Positions 42,291-46,381 of a stretch of 46,381 nucleotides of DNA are shown one piece after another. Source of the DNA: JAFDVL01 sp043719385 (GTDB lineage Bacteria > Acidobacteriota > Blastocatellia > RBC074); the NCBI GenBank assembly GCA_043719385.1, contig JAYSTY010000193.1:1-46381 (forward strand), read 5' to 3'. Numbering within the stretch: the first letter of the stretch is position 1; the number at the start of each line of letters is the position of its first letter. Below the pieces are notes generated by a model. The model was not told the DNA's origin, did not search any database, and worked only from the letters and a program-made list of their open reading frames with translations. The translations under genes and the position numbers were made by a program.

Positions 42291-45008
42291 ATGAATGCAG
42301 AATGATGGCAACAGGTCAAGCAAATCATTGATGAAGCGTTGGTACAACCGCAGCGCGACGAATATCTGGCGCAAGCCTGTCTGGGCGACGCCTCGTTGCA
42401 GCACGAGGTCGAATCGTTACTGCGCTACGAATCTGACGCCGCAGTCATGACCGTGTTGCCCTTATTGCCTGCTTTGTCAGAAAGCAACGGCGCGATCCAC
42501 GGACAACGCATCGGTGCTTACAAAATTAAACACGAAATCGCACACGGTGGTATGGGTGCAGTGTATCTGGCGACACGCGCCGACGATCAATACCGCAGCA
42601 AAGTCGCCATTAAAATTATTCGGCACGGCATGGATTCCAATTCTGTCCTGAGCCGTTTTCGCACAGAGCGACAAATTCTCGCAGCACTAAATCATCCAAA
42701 TATTGCGCGACTTTTGGACGGCGGACAAACCGCAGAAGGCTTGCCGTATTTGGTGATGGAATATGTTGAAGGGCAACCACTGGACATTTACGTTCGCACC
42801 AACCGCTTAACATTGCGCGAGCGGTTGGTGCTATTTTGTCAGATTTGCGCTGCGGTGCAATACGCGCACCAGCATTTGGTGGTACATCGTGACTTGAAAC
42901 CTTCGAACATTCTGGTGACAAGCAATGGCGCACCAAAGCTCCTGGATTTTGGGATTGCCAAATTTCTGGCGCCTGAATTCAGCGCACAAATTCTTGATCC
43001 AACGACGCCAACGATGCGTTTACTCACGCCTGCCTATGCCAGCCCGGAACAGGTAAAAGGCGAAACTGTCACAACCGCGAGCGATGTGTACAGTCTGGGC
43101 GTGTTGTTATACGAATTACTGACAGGCGATCTGCCTTATCGCGTCAACCGTGAGCTTCCTCAGGATTTGATGCGTTCGATTATTGAAGACGAACCGGAAC
43201 GACCAAGCAAGCGGTCAGAGTTCACAAGTGAAAAATCAGAAAGAAGTAAGCAAGTCGCTGTTGCCTCGCCCAGGAATTACCGATTACCTGTCAATTTACT
43301 GAAAGATGATCTGGATAATATTGTGTTAATGGCGCTGCGCAAGGAACCGCTCCGCCGCTATTCTTCTGTTGCACAATTTAGCGAGGACATTCGCCGTTAT
43401 CTGGCGGGATTACCAGTGAGCGCACGCCACGATACGCTCGGTTATCGCTTGCAAAAATTTGTGGCGCGTCATCGTATTGGCGTGGCTGCCATCACTGCCA
43501 TTTTGCTTTCTCTGTTGGCGGGATTTGGCTTGACGCTACGCGCCCAGCGGCAATCCGAGCGGCGTTTTGCCGAGGTACGTGCGTTGGCGCATCAGGTTAT
43601 TTTTGACTATCAAAATCAGCTTGCGACAGTAGGTGGTGCAACGCTTTTACGCCAACGCATGATTCAGGATGCCGTAGCTTATCTGGATAAATTGTCTGGG
43701 GAAGCAAGCGGTGACAGTTCGTTGCAGCAGGAGCTGGCGGCTGCCTATGTGCAAATCGGGCGCGTGCAGGGCGGCGTGTACGAAGCGAATTTGGGCGATA
43801 CCGCCAGCGCCGCGCAAAGCTTTCAAAAAGCCATCACCCTGCTCGAAGCCAATACCGAATCCAACAACACCGAACTCAGCGAAGCCTACGAACAATTGGG
43901 ACGTTTGCGCAGCCAAAGCGCAGACTATGCCGAGGGCCTGGCGCTGCAACGAAAAGCGCTGGTCTTGCGCACGCAATTGCTCACCGCCAACCCGCAGGAC
44001 AGTGCGCTGCAACGCCTGCTCATCGGCAGTCACAAGAACATCGGCGAAGCGATTGAAATTATCATTCACCGCAGCGGCGATACGCGCCAACGCATCGAGG
44101 CACGCACAAGTTATGAACAGGCACGCGACCTGAGCAACGCGCTGCTCGCCACGCCCGAAGCCACTGACAAAGATCGTTACCAGGCCGCCACCATTCATCA
44201 GATGCTGGGCTTTTGCCTGTACAACATCGCGTATGAGGCCGACGAACCGCAACGCTATCAAGTGGCGCTAACGAGTCATCAACAAGCTCTCGCGGAGATT
44301 AGACGGCTGGCCGAATCGCACCCGGAAAACGCTCGTTATCGCCGCGCCATCGCCGATTCGCTAATGGATGTCGGGCGCGTGCAAATCAAAACCAACAACC
44401 TCACCGAAAGCCTCGCCAATTTGCAGGAAGCCATCAGCATCTTTAAAAAGCTCGCCGCGCAAGACCTTGCCAATTTGAATGCGCGTTGGGATTTGCGCTT
44501 TGTATAGGCAGCGGCAGCAGAAGCCTCCGCGCAAACCACCGATCACACAGCGACATTGGATTTCACGCGCCGCGCACAGGAAGTCTTTGAGCGATTGGTC
44601 GTGCAGGATCAAGGCCGCGCGTTGCAAGGTTACGCCGCCGTTGCACAGGTCTATCACACGCAGGGAATGCTGTTGGACACGCAACGCCATCACGTCACCG
44701 CCATCGAAACCTGGCGCAAACGCATCGCAGCGTTGGAGAAAATGCTGACCGCTGGCAGCGAAAATGCAGGCGTCCAACTCAGCATCGCCGACGCTTATTT
44801 TCGTGTAGGAAAAAACCAACTTCTCCTTGCGAAACAATCTTCGCCAACACAACAAGTGCGCCTGCAAAGCGAAGGACAACAAGCCATCGCACACACAAAA
44901 GAACTACTCAGTAAACTTGATCAACAGAAATTGCCGCCAGGTTATGTAGCTGGGAAAGCAGAATTGGAACGGCAGATGGCGGAAGTAAACTCTCAATCCT
45001 TTCCGTAA
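42291..45008 (+). pseudogene. Receptor Ser/Thr kinase gene interrupted by two in-frame stop codons
   Basis: Read in one frame, this stretch of 906 codons would encode a complete kinase-TPR protein, but TGA (42303-42305) and TAG (44505-44507) interrupt it. ATG at 42291, with CGGAG 9 bases upstream, gives MNAE, stop, WQQVKQIIDEAL; acidobacterial kinases often begin with ERWQQVK. The frame continues after TAG with AAAEASAQTTDHTATLDFTR and stays open to the stop at 45006-45008. Both stops are one C-to-T change from sense (CGA Arg, CAG Gln). No frameshift is needed. It is either decayed recently, recoded, or a sequence error. Confidence 0.7.
42339..44507 (+). CDS. Ser/Thr protein kinase with TPR region (open part of the interrupted gene)
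   Basis: This is the stretch between the two stop codons, read from a TTG at 42339 (722 residues); the next in-frame ATG is at 42447. The kinase domain (about 60-350) is intact: HGGMGAVYLATRA, Lys92 in KVAIKII, VVHRDLKPSN with Asp185, DFG at 203, and SPEQVKGE. A transmembrane helix (ITAILLSLLAGFGLTL) follows at about residue 385, then a helical TPR-like region cut by TAG. If translated from TTG or the later ATG it could still be an active kinase with a shortened outer part. It is 93 bases after the sigma-factor gene. Confidence 0.75.
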   Translation: MVQPQRDEYLAQACLGDASLQHEVESLLRYESDAAVMTVLPLLPALSESNGAIHGQRIGAYKIKHEIAHGGMGAVYLATRADDQYRSKVAIKIIRHGMDSNSVLSRFRTERQILAALNHPNIARLLDGGQTAEGLPYLVMEYVEGQPLDIYVRTNRLTLRERLVLFCQICAAVQYAHQHLVVHRDLKPSNILVTSNGAPKLLDFGIAKFLAPEFSAQILDPTTPTMRLLTPAYASPEQVKGETVTTASDVYSLGVLLYELLTGDLPYRVNRELPQDLMRSIIEDEPERPSKRSEFTSEKSERSKQVAVASPRNYRLPVNLLKDDLDNIVLMALRKEPLRRYSSVAQFSEDIRRYLAGLPVSARHDTLGYRLQKFVARHRIGVAAITAILLSLLAGFGLTLRAQRQSERRFAEVRALAHQVIFDYQNQLATVGGATLLRQRMIQDAVAYLDKLSGEASGDSSLQQELAAAYVQIGRVQGGVYEANLGDTASAAQSFQKAITLLEANTESNNTELSEAYEQLGRLRSQSADYAEGLALQRKALVLRTQLLTANPQDSALQRLLIGSHKNIGEAIEIIIHRSGDTRQRIEARTSYEQARDLSNALLATPEATDKDRYQAATIHQMLGFCLYNIAYEADEPQRYQVALTSHQQALAEIRRLAESHPENARYRRAIADSLMDVGRVQIKTNNLTESLANLQEAISIFKKLAAQDLANLNARWDLRFV

Positions 45009-45055
45009 AAAATCAATCTCCCGAAACAGTTTTCCTGCGGTTTGGCATTCACAAA

Positions 45056-45355
45056 TCAAGCAGTTTTCGCGTGCAATTGCAGGCATTCGTGCGAGCAGAA
45101 AGTTTGGCTGCGCCCAGCCGAAACAATCTGGACAGCATCATTTGCCGTGACAAATGCTCCGCACGCCACACAACGTAACATTTGGGTATTTTTGGTAGCG
45201 GCTCCGCCAACTCCCGCTGCCTGCTCACGAATTTTTCTTAGCTCTTTCGCTGTGTTGCGGACATTAAAGCTGAGCCGCGTAATCGCTTTCATCACATAAA
45301 CGATGAACGCAAAAATAAACAGGATCACAACAAAACGTAAAATAAGGGCAATCAC
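45056..45355 (-). CDS. Small membrane protein with zinc-finger-like C-terminus
   Basis: This is a 99-residue protein with one N-terminal membrane helix (IALILRFVVILFIFAFIVYV). The C-terminus has CVACGAFV and then FCSHECLQLH, four Cys plus His that could bind zinc, as in PP0621-like or TRASH-like small proteins. It starts inside the last codons of the upstream TPR gene (ATGA overlap), so the two are translated together. The function is unknown. Confidence 0.75.
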   Translation of the reverse strand: MIALILRFVVILFIFAFIVYVMKAITRLSFNVRNTAKELRKIREQAAGVGGAATKNTQMLRCVACGAFVTANDAVQIVSAGRSQTFCSHECLQLHAKTA

Positions 45356-46110
45356 TTCGGGCCTCCGGGGTCGGCTCCGTGCTGGAGCATCGTTTTCGCA
45401 TCTCCGGTTTTTCCGCTCGGACTTGCCTGACCGGATTTTGCCTGCTGCAACCGTTCGCGCATCTGCGTTAAGACCTGCTGCGCTTCGCCAGGCGCACTTT
45501 TGCTGTCCACTTCGACCTGGTTCAGCAATTTTTCAGCTTCATCCAAACTCTGCTGGCTGAGAATCAAAGACGAAGCCAGGTAAAATTTTGCCGTGCGATT
45601 TTTCTGGTCTTTCGTCAATGCCTTACGTGCCCAGGGAATCGCTTCCTGATAATTCTCCTGGAAAAAATATGCGCCCGCCATTTCCCCCATCACTTCGCCG
45701 TCCGCCGGTTTGAGCTTGTTTGCCTGTTGCAAAAAAGTCAGCGCACCTTCGGGACGACGGATTTGCATATACAATTCTGCCGCGTGACGCTGCGCCTCAA
45801 AATCATTTGGATTATCTTTGGCTTTTTTAATTGTCTCGGTGATTTGCGCCGGCATTTGTTGCGGCTCACTTGCACCCTCGCCAGCGCCATTTGGATTCGC
45901 TTTTATTTTTTCTGTGACCTGCGCAATTTTGGCATTGTTGTCAGCGCCCTGGACCTGGCGATAGTTGTAATTCGCCCATTTGAAACCGCAGGCCGATCCG
46001 ATTACCAGCCCCAAAATCGTGAACCCAATGCGATTTTTCAGGGCGCCGAAACCGCTGGTGACGCCAATCGTAAAATTAGTTCTATCGTCTGTTTTCGGTG
46101 TTTTTTTCAT
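45352..46110 (-). CDS. Membrane-anchored TPR protein
   Basis: This is a 252-residue protein. A short basic N-terminus is followed by one membrane helix at about 28-44 (IGFTILGLVIGSACGF). Residues about 90-220 are TPR units (FEAQRHAAELYMQIRRPEGA; MAGAYFFQENYQEAIPWARK), with low-complexity Gln/Asn/Gly linkers at both ends. It may scaffold an envelope complex, as NrfG/CcmI-type TPR proteins do, but no partner is visible except the coupled zinc-finger-like gene. RNase P RNA is encoded just upstream on the same strand. Confidence 0.78.
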   Translation of the reverse strand: MKKTPKTDDRTNFTIGVTSGFGALKNRIGFTILGLVIGSACGFKWANYNYRQVQGADNNAKIAQVTEKIKANPNGAGEGASEPQQMPAQITETIKKAKDNPNDFEAQRHAAELYMQIRRPEGALTFLQQANKLKPADGEVMGEMAGAYFFQENYQEAIPWARKALTKDQKNRTAKFYLASSLILSQQSLDEAEKLLNQVEVDSKSAPGEAQQVLTQMRERLQQAKSGQASPSGKTGDAKTMLQHGADPGGPK

Positions 46111-46143
46111 GTTGTCCGTACCTTAAAAAATAGCGTGAGTTTC

Positions 46144-46381
46144 AGAGCGAGCCTGTAAGCCGAATTTTGTACCCCGTGGCTGAATTAACAGCGGCAGAGG
46201 CGGCGATCATTCATCTAGGCGGCCAATTACTCAGCCGCTCCAGCAACCCACCCGAAAACGCACCACGCCTCGCTTCATGCCAAATCCCAAAATTGAAATT
46301 TGCGATCAAGCGAAGCGTGGGTCAAGGCGGACAACCTCGGATTACGTTTCCCTATTTGGTCTTGCACCGCAGGGGGTTTGC
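46144..46381 (-). ncRNA. rnpB: RNase P RNA, 3' part; 5' part beyond the window
   Basis: The catalytic RNA of RNase P matures tRNA and tmRNA 5' ends. Read on the minus strand, the conserved segments are GGTGCAAGACCAAATAGGG, then AAACGTAATCCGAGG, CTAGATGAATGATCGCC, and finally ACAAAATTCGGCTTACAGG at the 3' end. These fit the bacterial A type. The 5' third, including one strand of P1, lies outside the window, so the exact 3' end (near 46144-46150) is approximate. Confidence 0.88.

Noticed and set aside
43647..44261. 204-codon open frame on the minus strand
   Set aside because: It is the antisense shadow of the kinase TPR region, with biased composition and no signature.
42291..45008. Genome-wide recoding of TGA or TAG as sense
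   Set aside because: Other genes in the window end normally in TGA (MFS transporter, rlmD) and the tmRNA tag ends in TAG, so reassignment is not supported.

Overview
The window looks like chromosomal DNA of an Acidobacteriota bacterium, most likely class Blastocatellia. This is inferred from the gene content: a large TonB-dependent receptor with an N-terminal carboxypeptidase-regulatory-like domain, a GWxTD protein, PEGA proteins, many TPR proteins, several Ser/Thr kinases, an ECF sigma factor next to a kinase, and a CHAT-TPR protein. No transposase, integrase, phage gene or CRISPR array was seen. Intergenic space is rich in small palindromes and heptamer repeats.

Layout. 1-5019 (- strand): murI (cut by the window edge), tmRNA (ssrA) with a clear promoter, and the TonB receptor. 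5020-5902: non-coding, with a modular hairpin element and a promoter. 5903-21013 (+ strand): GWxTD protein, PEGA protein, MFS transporter, DinB protein, alkyltransferase-like protein, nadC, birA, a secreted caspase-like/TPR protein, coaX, an unknown protein, rlmD-type methyltransferase and comEC. 21000-30389 (- strand): comEA-like protein, glutaminyl cyclase, a four-gene set (histidine kinase, Ras-like GTPase, membrane-anchored OmpA protein, coiled-coil protein), an Hfq-like protein, a TPR lipoprotein and gyrA. 30659-41499 (- strand): nine closely packed genes from an FHA/trypsin-like protease through PP2C phosphatase, Ser/Thr kinase and five poorly known proteins to a CHAT-TPR protein. 41670-45008 (+ strand): an ECF sigma factor and a receptor-type Ser/Thr kinase gene broken by two in-frame stop codons. 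45056-46381 (- strand): a small zinc-binding membrane protein, a TPR membrane protein and the 3' part of RNase P RNA.

Two gene sets stand out. In the GTPase set (22127-26279) the OmpA-type protein appears to span the inner membrane, with a cytoplasmic region that could be roadblock-like and a periplasmic peptidoglycan-binding end. It could link a Ras-like switch and a soluble histidine kinase to the cell wall. The phosphosignalling set (30659-41499) combines a phosphothreonine reader fused to a protease, an eraser, a writer and a predicted exported caspase-fold protein. Both assignments rest on motifs read by eye; no database search was possible.
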